DNA from: Longicatena sp. | GTDB lineage: Bacteria; Bacillota_I; Bacilli_A; Erysipelotrichales; Erysipelotrichaceae | Reading direction: 5' to 3' | NCBI GenBank assembly: GCA_029258245.1 | Contig: JARHZK010000169.1 | Coordinates: forward strand, 1-36,374 | Length of the DNA: 36,374 nucleotides | In this document: piece after piece, positions 1 through 10,148 of the stretch | Layout of the letters: each line of letters starts with the position of its first letter | How positions within the stretch are numbered: position 1 is the first letter of the stretch | Position numbers and translations under genes: made by a program | The notes under the pieces: model-generated | The model's input: the letters and a program-made list of their open reading frames with translations, nothing else | Database searches by the model: none | Told to the model about the DNA's origin: nothing

Positions 1-2
1 TA

Positions 3-527
3 AAAAAAGGATCCACTGGACAACCAGTATTCATTATTCAAGAATTATTAAATGGTGTGGCAGTAAACTATCCTAACATACCTTTATTATACCCAGTGGA
101 TGCAATTTTTGGATCAAATACTGAAAAAGCAGTAAAAACATTTCAAAAACAATTTAATTTAAATGCAGATGGAATTGTAGGAAGAACCACTTGGAATCAA
201 ATTTCACGAATTTATGTAGCAGTAAGAAAACTTGCTGAATTAAAAAGCATTGGACGGTTAGAAGGATATTTCACTGGACTATTTACTGGTAAGGTTTTAA
301 AAGAAGGAAGCATTGGAATCGAAGTTCAACAACTACAGTATTTCTTATCAATTATTTCTAAATCTTATCCAACAATACCTGCAGTAACGATTGATAGTCG
401 TTTTGGTAGAAAACTTGAACAGTCTGTCATTGCTTATCAAAAAGAATTTGGATTAATGCAAGATGGACTAGTAGGTCGTTCTACTTGGAATGCAATTTAT
501 GATACCTATGCATCTTTAACAATATAA
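3..527 (+). CDS. Peptidoglycan-binding (PG_binding_1 repeat) protein, C-terminal part; 5' end lies outside the window
   Basis: Frame is open from position 3 (KKGSTGQPVFIIQELLNGVAVNYPNIP...). Two PG_binding_1-like units are visible (DAIFGSNTEKAVKTFQKQFNLNADGIVGRTTWNQI and DSRFGRKLEQSVIAYQKEFGLMQDGLVGRSTWNAI). The ORF-track start at 57 is an internal GTG. Confidence 0.85.
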   Translation, partial: KKGSTGQPVFIIQELLNGVAVNYPNIPLLYPVDAIFGSNTEKAVKTFQKQFNLNADGIVGRTTWNQISRIYVAVRKLAELKSIGRLEGYFTGLFTGKVLKEGSIGIEVQQLQYFLSIISKSYPTIPAVTIDSRFGRKLEQSVIAYQKEFGLMQDGLVGRSTWNAIYDTYASLTI

Positions 528-553
528 AGGAAGCAATTTGCTTCCTTTATATC
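525..553. terminator. Bidirectional rho-independent terminator between convergent genes
   Basis: Inverted repeat AAAGGAAGCAA-T-TTGCTTCCTTT just after the stop codon, between convergent CDSs. Confidence 0.7.
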
Positions 554-562
554 TATACATAT

Positions 563-1069
563 CTAAAATTCTACACCTTTTCGTGCTGCTATATGTTTTT
601 GAAAAGGATGTTTCTCCATTTTCATTTCTGTTATATAATCTGCTTTTTCCTTTAATTTCATAGATGGATTTCTTCCCGTTATCACAACTTCTTTTTCCTT
701 GTAATAATCAATAAAAGAAAGTACCTCACTTTCTTTTAAAATATTCAAATGAATCGCATCCAAACATTCATCTAATATAATACAATCATATTCTTTTCCT
801 ATATTCATCGCTTTTTTAAATAATGCTTTTTGATTTTCTTCCACAACCTTTTTTTCTTCTTTATCTAATTGAAAATAAAACATTTCTGGCATCTTTGATG
901 TTAAACATAAAACATTATCACATTGTTTCATATATACCATTTCTCCACTATCTCCATCTTTTAAAAATTGAACAATCAATAGTTTATTTCCGTATCCCAT
1001 TTGGCGTAACACCAATCCAAAAGCTGCAGTTGTTTTTCCCTTTCCATCTCCATGATAAATATGAATCAT
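563..1069 (-). CDS. Cob(I)alamin / corrinoid adenosyltransferase, CobO/BtuR (CobA) family
   Basis: MIHIYHGDGKGKTTAAFGLVLRQMGYGNKLLIVQFLKD P-loop and IILDECLDA motif typical of the CobO/BtuR family. Confidence 0.85.
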   Translation of the reverse strand: MIHIYHGDGKGKTTAAFGLVLRQMGYGNKLLIVQFLKDGDSGEMVYMKQCDNVLCLTSKMPEMFYFQLDKEEKKVVEENQKALFKKAMNIGKEYDCIILDECLDAIHLNILKESEVLSFIDYYKEKEVVITGRNPSMKLKEKADYITEMKMEKHPFQKHIAARKGVEF

Positions 1070-1219
1070 AATCTCACCCGTTCCTCTTTATTTTTAGTAT
1101 ATCATAAATGAAATCAGATATCTTCTTTTCGAATTTCTTCAATTCAAAATATTTCAAAATGTATTCTCGCAAACCATTCAAAATAATGCTACAATATATA
1201 GAAAGGGAAAGGTGATTAC

Positions 1220-4200
1220 ATGGAGTTTACACTTGCTCAAATACACGATTTTGCAAATAACGAACAAATATTTAAAAAAGGGGAAAAACTGTTCAAAGAA
1301 GGAGCAATTAAAGCACTTGATATAGATGATTTTACAAATACAGATATCATTATGATTAATGCAAATGTAGTAGATCACAAAAGTTATCATGAGGTCAATA
1401 TGTCTATTGATAAAGACGATTTTATCATTCGCGCACATTTATGTAACTGTAGTGAACATGCAAAAAATATAACTTGTGCCCATTGTGTTGCAGTATTATT
1501 ACGATTAATGGATGACCAAAAAAAACAATTCACTAAAAAAAATAAATCGAATGATTCTCAATCCGATACGCAAGCCATAAAAATTATGAATTCTTATGAG
1601 GAACAAATCATATATTCCTCTTTAGCAATTAATTTAAATTCATCGGTTCATATTGAGCCCATATTAGAATTTCGAAAAAAGAAAATATTGGCATTAACTT
1701 TAAAAGTAGGTAACGAAAAACAGTATATCGTAAAAGATATCAACTTATTTTTAGATGATATCGCACATAATGTTAAAAAAAGTTATGGAAAAGATTTAGA
1801 TTTTATTCATAACTATTATAGTTTTGATGAAGATAGTCAAAAATTAATTGATTTCATGAGACATCATCAACATGATGTCCATTATTTCTTACACTCTCCA
1901 AAATACGAAAAAGCTCCACAAGCAAGAAATATGTGTATGACAATGGATGCTTTGGATGAATTTTTTGAATTATATAAAGGTCAAGATGTTATGTATCGAA
2001 TGAAAGAAAAAACATTGATTAACATGCGATTTACAGACGAAAATCCACCACTTTATATTTTTATTGAAAAAGATGAAAAAAATCAATATTGTCTAAGTTT
2101 AAATGAACAAAACATTCGTTTATTACATGGTCGTAATCATATTTATATTTATATGAATTATATATTATATCGTTGTGATTCAAATTTCACAAAAACATGT
2201 ACTCCATTTTTAGAAGGATATTTAGAGAATAATACACCTTTATTCATTTCTGAATCTTTAATGAGTTCTTTTTATAATAACGTATTAATGAATTTAAAAA
2301 ATTATATTTCTATTCAAGGAGAAGATATATCTAAATTTGCTCCATTACCACTTGAATGTAAAATCTATGTAGATATGCCACGACAAAATGTAATCAGTGC
2401 TCGTTTAATGTATACCTACGGAGATATAAGTTATAATGCATTTAGTGACACAACACTTTCTGCAAGTCGTAATTTCAATGATGAAATTGCAGTACGTGTT
2501 ATTTTCAATAAATATATGACTCGTATTGATTCTATTGAAGGTATTGGTTATATTGAACATTCTCAAGATGCAATGTATGAATTTTTAAATACTGGTTTTG
2601 AAGAATTATCACAATCTTGTGAAATGTTTGTAAGTGAAAAATTCCATAAACTTCAAATACGAGAAAATGTCAATATTTCTATGGGAGTTAAAATAGAAAA
2701 TGATTTATTAGAAATTAATTTTGACACTTTCGATTTCCCTATTGATGAACTACAAGATGTATTAAAAGCTTATCGAATGAATAAAAAATATTATCGTATG
2801 AAAAATAGTTCTTTTGTCAATATTGAAGATAGTGCACTCCATGAATTATCTGCCATTTTAGATGGTATGCATATCAGTGAAAAAGAACTACAAAGTGGTT
2901 CTATTAAAGTACCTAAATATCGAGCTTTATACTTAGACAAAAGTATGAAAAACAGTGAAATGATGAAAGTTGAACGTGATTCAACTTTCAAAGATATTAT
3001 TCGTAGTATTCGAAATGTTGAAGATAGTGATTATAAAGTACCTGCTAGTTTAAAATCTACGTTAAGAAATTATCAAAAAGCTGGTTTCCGTTGGTTAAAA
3101 ACAATGGCAAACTATGGATTTGGTGGCATTCTTGCTGATGATATGGGGATTGGGAAAACTTTACAAGTGATTACTTTATTAGAGGATGAAAAAATACAAA
3201 ATTCAAAATCGATTTCATTAGTTGTTTGCCCTAGTTCCTTAATCTTAAACTGGCAAAGTGAAATTGAAAAATTCTCAAAATCTTTAACAAATATTATTAT
3301 CACTGGAAATATTGAAGAAAGAAAAGCACTCATCAAAAAATGTAAAGATTATGATGTTGTGATTACTTCTTACGATTATTTAAAACGTGATATTGAGCAA
3401 TATGAAAATATTCAATTTACTTATCAAATTATTGATGAAGCCCAATACATAAAAAATCACAATACAAAAAACGCAATATCAGTAAAACAAATACAAGCAA
3501 CGCATCGCTTTGCTTTAACAGGTACACCAATTGAAAACTCTTTATCAGAATTATGGAGTATCTTTGATTTCTTAATGCCAGGTTATTTATATTCATATTC
3601 TTATTTCAAAAAAGAATATGAATATCCAATTGTAAAAGATAATGATCCATTAGCATTAAAAGAATTAAAACATCTAGTAGAACCATTTATCTTACGACGT
3701 ATTAAAAAAGATGTATTAAAAGAATTACCAGAAAAAGTAGAACATACAATGATGATTGAACTTGATGAAGAATCTAGAAAATTATATATGGCAAATGTTG
3801 CATTAATACGTAAAGATTTAGCAAAGAGCTTCAAACAAAAAGGGTTTGATAATAGTAAGATAATGATATTAAGTATGTTAACAAAATTACGTCAATTATG
3901 TTGTGATCCAAGATTAATATATGAAAATTATCATGGTATTGGAAATAAAATAACTGCATGTATGGAATATATTGAAACATGTAAAGCGTCTGGTAAAAAA
4001 GTATTATTATTCTCTCAATTCACATCTCTTTTATCCTTAATTGAAAAAGAATTAAAAGAAAGAGATGTTGACTATTATTTATTAAAAGGAAGTACTCCAA
4101 AAGTCCAAAGACAACAATACGTAAATGCATTTAATGTTGATGATACTCCTATTTTCTTAATATCATTAAAAGCTGGTGGAACTGGTTTAAATCTTACAAG

Positions 4201-4447
4201 TGCAGAAGTTGTCATTCATTTTGATCCATGGTGGAATGTATCTGCACAAAATCAAGCAACCGATCGTGCGTATCGTCTTGGTCAACATAACAATGTACAA
4301 GTTGTAAAATTAATCGCAAAAGATACAATTGAAGAAAAAATTATGCAGTTACAAGAAATGAAAAAAGATTTAAGTGACTCTATCATACATTTAAATGATG
4401 GAATTATCACAAGTATGTCAAAAGACGAAATCATGAACTTATTTTAA
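1220..4447 (+). CDS. SNF2-family DEAD/DEAH-box helicase with N-terminal SWIM zinc finger
   Basis: N-terminal CNCSEHAKNITCAHCVAVLL (SWIM-like CxC...CxH). C-terminal SNF2 motifs GGILADDMGIGKTLQVI, IIDEAQYIKN, ALTGTPIENSLSELWSIFDFLMPGYL, LLFSQFTSLL, SLKAGGTGLNLTSAEVVIHFDPWWNVSAQNQATDRAYRLGQ. RBS GGAAAGG upstream. Confidence 0.93.
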   Translation: MEFTLAQIHDFANNEQIFKKGEKLFKEGAIKALDIDDFTNTDIIMINANVVDHKSYHEVNMSIDKDDFIIRAHLCNCSEHAKNITCAHCVAVLLRLMDDQKKQFTKKNKSNDSQSDTQAIKIMNSYEEQIIYSSLAINLNSSVHIEPILEFRKKKILALTLKVGNEKQYIVKDINLFLDDIAHNVKKSYGKDLDFIHNYYSFDEDSQKLIDFMRHHQHDVHYFLHSPKYEKAPQARNMCMTMDALDEFFELYKGQDVMYRMKEKTLINMRFTDENPPLYIFIEKDEKNQYCLSLNEQNIRLLHGRNHIYIYMNYILYRCDSNFTKTCTPFLEGYLENNTPLFISESLMSSFYNNVLMNLKNYISIQGEDISKFAPLPLECKIYVDMPRQNVISARLMYTYGDISYNAFSDTTLSASRNFNDEIAVRVIFNKYMTRIDSIEGIGYIEHSQDAMYEFLNTGFEELSQSCEMFVSEKFHKLQIRENVNISMGVKIENDLLEINFDTFDFPIDELQDVLKAYRMNKKYYRMKNSSFVNIEDSALHELSAILDGMHISEKELQSGSIKVPKYRALYLDKSMKNSEMMKVERDSTFKDIIRSIRNVEDSDYKVPASLKSTLRNYQKAGFRWLKTMANYGFGGILADDMGIGKTLQVITLLEDEKIQNSKSISLVVCPSSLILNWQSEIEKFSKSLTNIIITGNIEERKALIKKCKDYDVVITSYDYLKRDIEQYENIQFTYQIIDEAQYIKNHNTKNAISVKQIQATHRFALTGTPIENSLSELWSIFDFLMPGYLYSYSYFKKEYEYPIVKDNDPLALKELKHLVEPFILRRIKKDVLKELPEKVEHTMMIELDEESRKLYMANVALIRKDLAKSFKQKGFDNSKIMILSMLTKLRQLCCDPRLIYENYHGIGNKITACMEYIETCKASGKKVLLFSQFTSLLSLIEKELKERDVDYYLLKGSTPKVQRQQYVNAFNVDDTPIFLISLKAGGTGLNLTSAEVVIHFDPWWNVSAQNQATDRAYRLGQHNNVQVVKLIAKDTIEEKIMQLQEMKKDLSDSIIHLNDGIITSMSKDEIMNLF

Positions 4448-4513
4448 TGATTGTTCATTGCATATTGAACTATAAAACGCTATACTTTAAGTAATGCTTT
4501 CAAGGAGGAAAAA

Positions 4514-5029
4514 ATGCAAACAAAAGAAATTATTGATGCATTAGGAATCAAACGTAGTCTAATACGTATTACTCATGAAATTATTGAACATAACAAAGGG
4601 GTTGAAGACATTGTCTTCGTCGGAATTAAAACACGTGGAGAATTTCTTGCGCAGCGCTTATCCACTATGATTGAAGAAGTTGAACATCAAAAAATATCTT
4701 GTTATTCATTAGATGTTTCTCATTGGAGAGATGATGTAGAATACGCACATCCTCTTCCCGATCAGATTCTACCCGTAAAAAACAAAAAAGTAATACTTGT
4801 CGATGATGTATTGTTTAAAGGAAGAACCGTTCGTGCTGCAATGGATGCTATTATGCACTATGGACGCGCAAAAGAAATTCAATTAGCTGTATTAGTAGAT
4901 CGTGGTCATCGTGAACTTCCAATTCGAGCAGACTATATAGGAAAAAATATTCCTAGTTCACTTCAAGAACAAATCAAAGTAAAACTAAAAGAAATTGATC
5001 ATACTGATGGTGTTTTCATCAGTCGATAA
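4514..5029 (+). CDS. pyrR: Bifunctional pyr operon regulator / uracil phosphoribosyltransferase PyrR
   Basis: PRPP-binding motif VILVDDVLFKGRTVRAAMDAI plus VFVGIKTRGEFLAQRL and LAVLVDRGHRELPIRADYIGKNIPS. RBS AAGGAGG. Confidence 0.93.
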   Translation: MQTKEIIDALGIKRSLIRITHEIIEHNKGVEDIVFVGIKTRGEFLAQRLSTMIEEVEHQKISCYSLDVSHWRDDVEYAHPLPDQILPVKNKKVILVDDVLFKGRTVRAAMDAIMHYGRAKEIQLAVLVDRGHRELPIRADYIGKNIPSSLQEQIKVKLKEIDHTDGVFISR

Positions 5030-5046
5030 AGAAAGTAGGTTATAAA

Positions 5047-6075
5047 ATGGAAAAAGAATATGTTTTAGATTTTGCAAAAAAACTATTAAGTATCGATTCT
5101 CCAACAGGATATACAAAAAAAGCAATTGATTTTGTTGAAGAAGAAGCAAACCGTTTAGGTTATGAAACAAAACGTAATAATAAAGGAAACTTATGGATTT
5201 ATATCAATGGTACAAGCAATGAAAAAACGATTGGTTTATGTGCTCACTGTGATACCTTAGGCCTTATGGTTCGTTCGATTAAAGCAGATGGAAAACTTGC
5301 TTTAACAAATTTAGGTGGACCAATTATTCCTACATTAGATGGAGAATATTGTCGTATTTATACGCGTGATGGAAAATGTTATACAGGAACAATTTTATCG
5401 ACTTCTCCTGCTGCTCATGTTTACAAAGATGCTAGTACAAAGCAACGTATTATCGATGAAATGGAAGTTCGTATTGATGAAGTTACATATTCAAAAGAAG
5501 ATACATTAAAATTAGGAATTCAAAATGGAGATATTGTTGCAATTGATCCAAAAGTACAAATTACCGATAGTGGGTTTATTAAATCCCGTTTCCTAGATGA
5601 TAAAATTAGTGTCTCTGCATTAATGGGTATCTTACATTACTTAAAAGAAAACAATATAACACCAAATTATGACTTAATATTTATGATGAGTACATATGAA
5701 GAAGTAGGTCATGGAATGGCACATATCCCATCTTCTATTAGCGAGTTACTTGCTGTAGATATGGGATGTATTGGACTAGATTTAGCTTGTACTGAACAAC
5801 AAGTATCTATTTGTGCAAAAGACTCTAGTGGTCCTTATGATTATGAATTCACTTCCAAACTAATAGCATTAGCAAAACGTGAAAACTTATCGTATGCGGT
5901 AGATATTTATCCTCAATACGGATCTGATGTAAGTGCTGCAAGAAGTGCTGGAAACGATGTAAAAGGCGCTTTAATTGGTCCTGGTGTTCATGCATCACAT
6001 GGTATGGAAAGAACTCATATTGATGGTGTTCTAAATACAATGAAATTAATTCTTGCCTACATCTGCGAAAAATAA
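5047..6075 (+). CDS. M42-family (glutamyl aminopeptidase-like) metallopeptidase
   Basis: LLSIDSPTGYTKKAIDFVEEE, GLCAHCDTLGLMVRSIKADG, KSRFLDDKISVSALMGIL, MSTYEEVGHG, PGVHASHGMERTH. Confidence 0.88.
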   Translation: MEKEYVLDFAKKLLSIDSPTGYTKKAIDFVEEEANRLGYETKRNNKGNLWIYINGTSNEKTIGLCAHCDTLGLMVRSIKADGKLALTNLGGPIIPTLDGEYCRIYTRDGKCYTGTILSTSPAAHVYKDASTKQRIIDEMEVRIDEVTYSKEDTLKLGIQNGDIVAIDPKVQITDSGFIKSRFLDDKISVSALMGILHYLKENNITPNYDLIFMMSTYEEVGHGMAHIPSSISELLAVDMGCIGLDLACTEQQVSICAKDSSGPYDYEFTSKLIALAKRENLSYAVDIYPQYGSDVSAARSAGNDVKGALIGPGVHASHGMERTHIDGVLNTMKLILAYICEK

Positions 6076-6081
6076 ACATTA

Positions 6082-6118
6082 AAAAACACATCACCTTCAT
6101 TCTGATGTGTTTTCTTTT
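6082..6118 (+). terminator. Rho-independent terminator
   Basis: AAAACACATCA-CCTTCATTC-TGATGTGTTTT followed by a T-rich tract. Confidence 0.85.
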
Positions 6119-6166
6119 TATGGTTATGCTATAATATGAATATTATAAAAGGAAAGAAGGTATATT

Positions 6167-7930
6167 ATGAAAGAAAATTGGTCATTAGACATCCTTTACA
6201 AAGGATATGACGATCCAGCATTTAATCATGATTTAAATGCATTAGATACTTGTATCGAAAGCTGCAATAATGTAGCAAATACGCTTTCTCATACAGATGA
6301 AAAAGCAGCCCTACATGCAATCATTAAAAATTTAGAAGAATTATCTTTACTAAGCTATAAATTATTTGCTTATGTAAATCTTCGTCAAACTACAGATACT
6401 ACTGATTCTGCCACTGCTTCATATATAGATAAAATCACAAAGAAACTAAGTAATTCATCAAAAGCAAAAGCAAATATGAATCGTTATATTGCAGAAATTG
6501 AAAACTTAGATTCTTATATCAAAGAAGATTCAAAATTAGCAGAGTATTCTTATTTTCTGAAAAACATTCAAAAAGACAAAGATCATTTATTAAGTGAAGA
6601 TGTGGAAGATGTTTTATCAAAAATGGATATTTCTGGTGGTCAAGCATGGGAAATGATGCAAAGCTATTTAACAAGTACATTAGAAATTGATTATGACGGT
6701 AAAAAAATTACTTTACCTGAAGTTCGTAATTTAGCCTATAGCAATAATCAAGAAGTACGTAAAAAAGCATATGAAGCAGAACTAGCATCTTATCAAAAAA
6801 TTCGAGATGCAATTGCTTTTTCAATCAACAATATCAAAGCGCAAGTATTAACAGAATGTGAATTACGTGGATTTGAATCACCACTTTCAATGACACTATA
6901 TCAAGCTCATATGAAACAAGAGACACTAGATGCGATGTTATCAGCAATGGAAGAATACATGCCTATATTCCATAAATATTTAAGACGTAAAGCAGAAATG
7001 CTAGGTTATGAAAATGGATTGCCTTGGTATGAATTATTTGCACCTATGGGCAAAGATAATACTAGTTTTACTCTTGAATCTGCAAAGAATTATCTAATTA
7101 AACATTTTTCTCCATTTGCACCAGATATGGCAGAAATGATGGAAGAAGCATTTGATCAAGAATGGATTGATTTCTATCCACGTAAAGGAAAAGTTGGTGG
7201 AGCATTCTGCGAAAATTTACCATTTGCAAAACAAAGTCGAATTCTTACTAACTTCGATGGAACTTTAGGATCCGTCGTTACTTTATCTCATGAATTAGGT
7301 CATGCATACCATGGAATGATGATTCAAAATCATCATATGTTAAATACAGATTATTCTATGCCTGTAGCTGAAACTGCTTCTACATTCAATGAAAACATTA
7401 TTATGAATGCCGCAATTGATGAGGCAAGTGGTGAAACAAAATTAACGCTAATTGAAAATCAATTACAAGACTTAGCTCAAATCATGTGTGATATATATTC
7501 ACGTTTCTTATTTGAAAAATCTGTATTTGAAAATCGTAAAAATGGATTTATTTTCCCTGAACAATTAGAAAAACTTATGCTTGATGCACAAAAGAAAGCT
7601 TATGGAGATGGCTTAGACCCTAATTATCTACACCCATATATGTGGATAAATAAAGGTCACTATTATTCTTCATCTCTAAGTTTTTATAACTTCCCATATG
7701 CATTTGGAGGATTATTTGCACGTGGATTAATCGTAAAATATAACGAAATGAAAGAAGACTTTGTACCGAAATATCGTAAATTATTAAATGCGACAACAAT
7801 TTCTGATGTAGAAGATGTTGCTAAATTATTAGATATCGACTTAACAACAAAAGAATTCTGGATTCAAAGTCTAAAAACTTGTGAAGAACGTGTCAATGAA
7901 TTTATTGAATTAAGCAAACAGTATGCTTAA
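6167..7930 (+). CDS. pepF: Oligoendopeptidase F, M3 family
   Basis: HELGHAYHGMM zinc motif, ETASTFNE, and the overall PepF-type layout of ~587 aa. Confidence 0.92.
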   Translation: MKENWSLDILYKGYDDPAFNHDLNALDTCIESCNNVANTLSHTDEKAALHAIIKNLEELSLLSYKLFAYVNLRQTTDTTDSATASYIDKITKKLSNSSKAKANMNRYIAEIENLDSYIKEDSKLAEYSYFLKNIQKDKDHLLSEDVEDVLSKMDISGGQAWEMMQSYLTSTLEIDYDGKKITLPEVRNLAYSNNQEVRKKAYEAELASYQKIRDAIAFSINNIKAQVLTECELRGFESPLSMTLYQAHMKQETLDAMLSAMEEYMPIFHKYLRRKAEMLGYENGLPWYELFAPMGKDNTSFTLESAKNYLIKHFSPFAPDMAEMMEEAFDQEWIDFYPRKGKVGGAFCENLPFAKQSRILTNFDGTLGSVVTLSHELGHAYHGMMIQNHHMLNTDYSMPVAETASTFNENIIMNAAIDEASGETKLTLIENQLQDLAQIMCDIYSRFLFEKSVFENRKNGFIFPEQLEKLMLDAQKKAYGDGLDPNYLHPYMWINKGHYYSSSLSFYNFPYAFGGLFARGLIVKYNEMKEDFVPKYRKLLNATTISDVEDVAKLLDIDLTTKEFWIQSLKTCEERVNEFIELSKQYA

Positions 7931-7939
7931 TATAAAATA

Positions 7940-7978
7940 AAAAAACTGTGATTATCAACTTAATCACAGTTTTTTTAT
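7940..7978 (+). terminator. Rho-independent terminator
   Basis: AAACTGTGATTA-TCAACT-TAATCACAGTTTTTTTA. Confidence 0.85.
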
Positions 7979-7988
7979 GATGATTTTC

Positions 7989-8028
7989 CAAAAAAAAAGA
8001 ACACTCACAACGTAAGTGTCTTTTATCA
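7989..8028 (-). terminator. Rho-independent terminator for ptsI
   Basis: Minus strand AAAGACACTTACGTTGTGAGTGTTCTTTTTTTT: short hairpin followed by a U tract. Confidence 0.65.
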
Positions 8029-8040
8029 TTTTATAAAGGA

Positions 8041-9741
8041 TTAGTCAACAGTTTTTTTAACTAAATCTAATACTTCTTCAGCAGTTGATAAGCTTAATGC
8101 TTCACTTGCTAATTTAGAAGCTTCTTCTTTACTTAAGCCGTTTACCATTTTACGAGCTTTTAAGATTTGTGTAGCAGACATTGAGAATTCATCTAATCCC
8201 ATACCTAATAATAAAGGTACTGCATATGGTTCTCCAGCCATTGCTCCACACATACCAGCCCATTTTCCTTCTTTATGAGCACCATCAATAGTCATCTTAA
8301 TTAAACGTAATACAGATGGATTGTATGGTTGGTATAAATATGATACATGTTCACTCATACGATCAGCAGCCATTGAATATTGAATCAAGTCATTTGTACC
8401 GATTGAGAAGAAATCTGCATGTTTAGCAAAGTTATCTGCATTTACTGCAGCAGCAGGAATTTCAACCATCATACCTACTTCAATATTATCTGCAACTTCT
8501 ACACCTTCAGCAATTAATTTTGCTTTTTCTTCTTCAAAAATAGCTTTTGCATCACAGAATTCCTTAACTGTTGCAATCATTGGGAACATAATACATAATC
8601 TTCCATAAACACTAGCACGAATCAACGCACGTAATTGTGTACGGAAAATATCTGTACGATCTAAACATAAACGAATTGCACGATATCCTAAGAATGGATT
8701 CATTTCTTCAGGGAATTGGAAATAAGATAATTTTTTATCTCCCCCAATATCTAATGTACGAACGACAACGCGACGTCCTTTCATTCCTTCTAATACTGCT
8801 TTATAAGCTTCAAATTGTTCATCTTCTGTTGGAAAATGGTCATTATCCATATATAAGAATTCTGTACGGAATAATCCTACACCTTCCCCACCATTTTTTA
8901 ACACACCTTCAACATCTTTAAATCCACCAATGTTTCCAGCAAGTTCAACTTTATGTCCGTCTGTTGTTACTGATTCTGCATTTACTAATACTTTTAATGC
9001 TTCTTTTTCTTCAGCATAAGCTTTTGCTTTTTCTTCATATTCAGCGATTGTTGTAGCATCTGGATTTACGAATACTTCTCCATCTAATGCATCAAGAATT
9101 AAAGTATCTCCATGATTTACTGCACTCATAATATCACCACATCCTACAACTGCAGGAATTTCTAATGAGTTTGCCATAATTGCAGAGTGACTTGTTTTTC
9201 CACCAATACTAGTAGCGAAACCTTTAACAAATGTATTTAATTGTGCTGTATCAGAAGGAGTTAAATCATATGCAACAATAATTGAATCTTCTGAAATACT
9301 TGATAAATCAGGAATTGTTAATCCTAATAAATTACATTTTAAACGATATGTAACATCCTTAATATCTGCTGCTCTTTCACGGAAATAATCATTATCCATA
9401 GATTCAAACATTGCAACCATTTGATTTGCAATTGTATCTGCTGCGTATTCTGCATTAACTTTATCATTTTCAATCATTGCAGTAATTTGAGAAGCAAATT
9501 CTGGATCCCCTGCCATCATTAAGTGAGCATCAAATACAGCTAATTCTTCATCTGATAAACGAGCAGCTGCTCTTTCTTTTACACCTTCGATATCAGTTTT
9601 TGTCTTTTCAAGTGCTGCATTAAATTTTTCAATTTCTTCTGCTGGATTTCCCTCTTTTTTTACAATTTCAACTTTTGGAGACTCTAATTTGTATGCTTTT
9701 GCAATTGAAACTCCAGCTGATGCTGCAATACCTTTTAACAT
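8041..9741 (-). CDS. ptsI: Phosphoenolpyruvate-protein phosphotransferase (PTS enzyme I)
   Basis: GGKTSHSAIMANSLEIPAVVG active-site His motif, GVGLFRTEFLYMD, FSIGTNDLIQYSMAADR, GMCGAMAGEP. RBS GAGGAGG. Confidence 0.96.
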   Translation of the reverse strand: MLKGIAASAGVSIAKAYKLESPKVEIVKKEGNPAEEIEKFNAALEKTKTDIEGVKERAAARLSDEELAVFDAHLMMAGDPEFASQITAMIENDKVNAEYAADTIANQMVAMFESMDNDYFRERAADIKDVTYRLKCNLLGLTIPDLSSISEDSIIVAYDLTPSDTAQLNTFVKGFATSIGGKTSHSAIMANSLEIPAVVGCGDIMSAVNHGDTLILDALDGEVFVNPDATTIAEYEEKAKAYAEEKEALKVLVNAESVTTDGHKVELAGNIGGFKDVEGVLKNGGEGVGLFRTEFLYMDNDHFPTEDEQFEAYKAVLEGMKGRRVVVRTLDIGGDKKLSYFQFPEEMNPFLGYRAIRLCLDRTDIFRTQLRALIRASVYGRLCIMFPMIATVKEFCDAKAIFEEEKAKLIAEGVEVADNIEVGMMVEIPAAAVNADNFAKHADFFSIGTNDLIQYSMAADRMSEHVSYLYQPYNPSVLRLIKMTIDGAHKEGKWAGMCGAMAGEPYAVPLLLGMGLDEFSMSATQILKARKMVNGLSKEEASKLASEALSLSTAEEVLDLVKKTVD

Positions 9742-9814
9742 AAGTACATCCTCCTCTTACTATGTATTAACTTATAAAAAGTGTTTTTTTTTTACTGATA
9801 GATATATTTTGCGA

Positions 9815-9877
9815 TTAAAACGCTATCATTAGTCTATCCCTATATTTTATAATACCATTTTTTACAAGCATTATCAA
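9815..9877 (-). promoter_or_regulatory. Predicted sigma-A promoter (TTGATA-N17-TATTAT, reverse strand, 9849-9877) with a cre-like CcpA box just downstream (9815-9828)
   Basis: Minus strand TTGATA-ATGCTTGTAAAAAATGG-TATTAT. The plus-strand sequence TTAAAACGCTATCA has one mismatch to TGNAANCGNWNNCA. Confidence 0.55.
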
Positions 9878-10064
9878 TCTATTATCTAAAATATTTTACA
9901 TTCCAATTTTTCATACATATTTTCTTCAAAAACAATCGAACTACCAATGTTCTATTAAATTTATAAAAAAAGTATTTATATCTAATATTTTCACTAATCT
10001 TTATTTTAGATTTTTAATAAATGAATTGATTGATTTACATTTTTAAAATCTTTTATCATGAAAC

Positions 10065-10096
10065 TAAAAAAAGGAGAATAACACCTATTCCCCTTA
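10065..10096 (-). terminator. Rho-independent terminator of the dlt-like operon
   Basis: Minus strand AAGGGGAATAGGTGTTATTCTCCTTTTTTT. Confidence 0.75.
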
Positions 10097-10148
10097 AAAA
10101 CAATCTATATCAATACACTATAAATAATCAATCATTTACAATTAACTT

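Noticed and set aside
823-3834. Short ORFs antisense to the adenosyltransferase and SNF2 genes (823-1071, 1178-1438, 2791-2991, 3112-3336, 3601-3834)
   Set aside because: Fully or mostly overlapped by confident CDSs on the other strand; no domain signal.
4514-5029. PyrR-dependent attenuator near pyrR
   Set aside because: The short upstream gap (4448-4513) shows no antiterminator/terminator pair or recognisable PyrR-binding loop, and no pyr biosynthesis genes follow.
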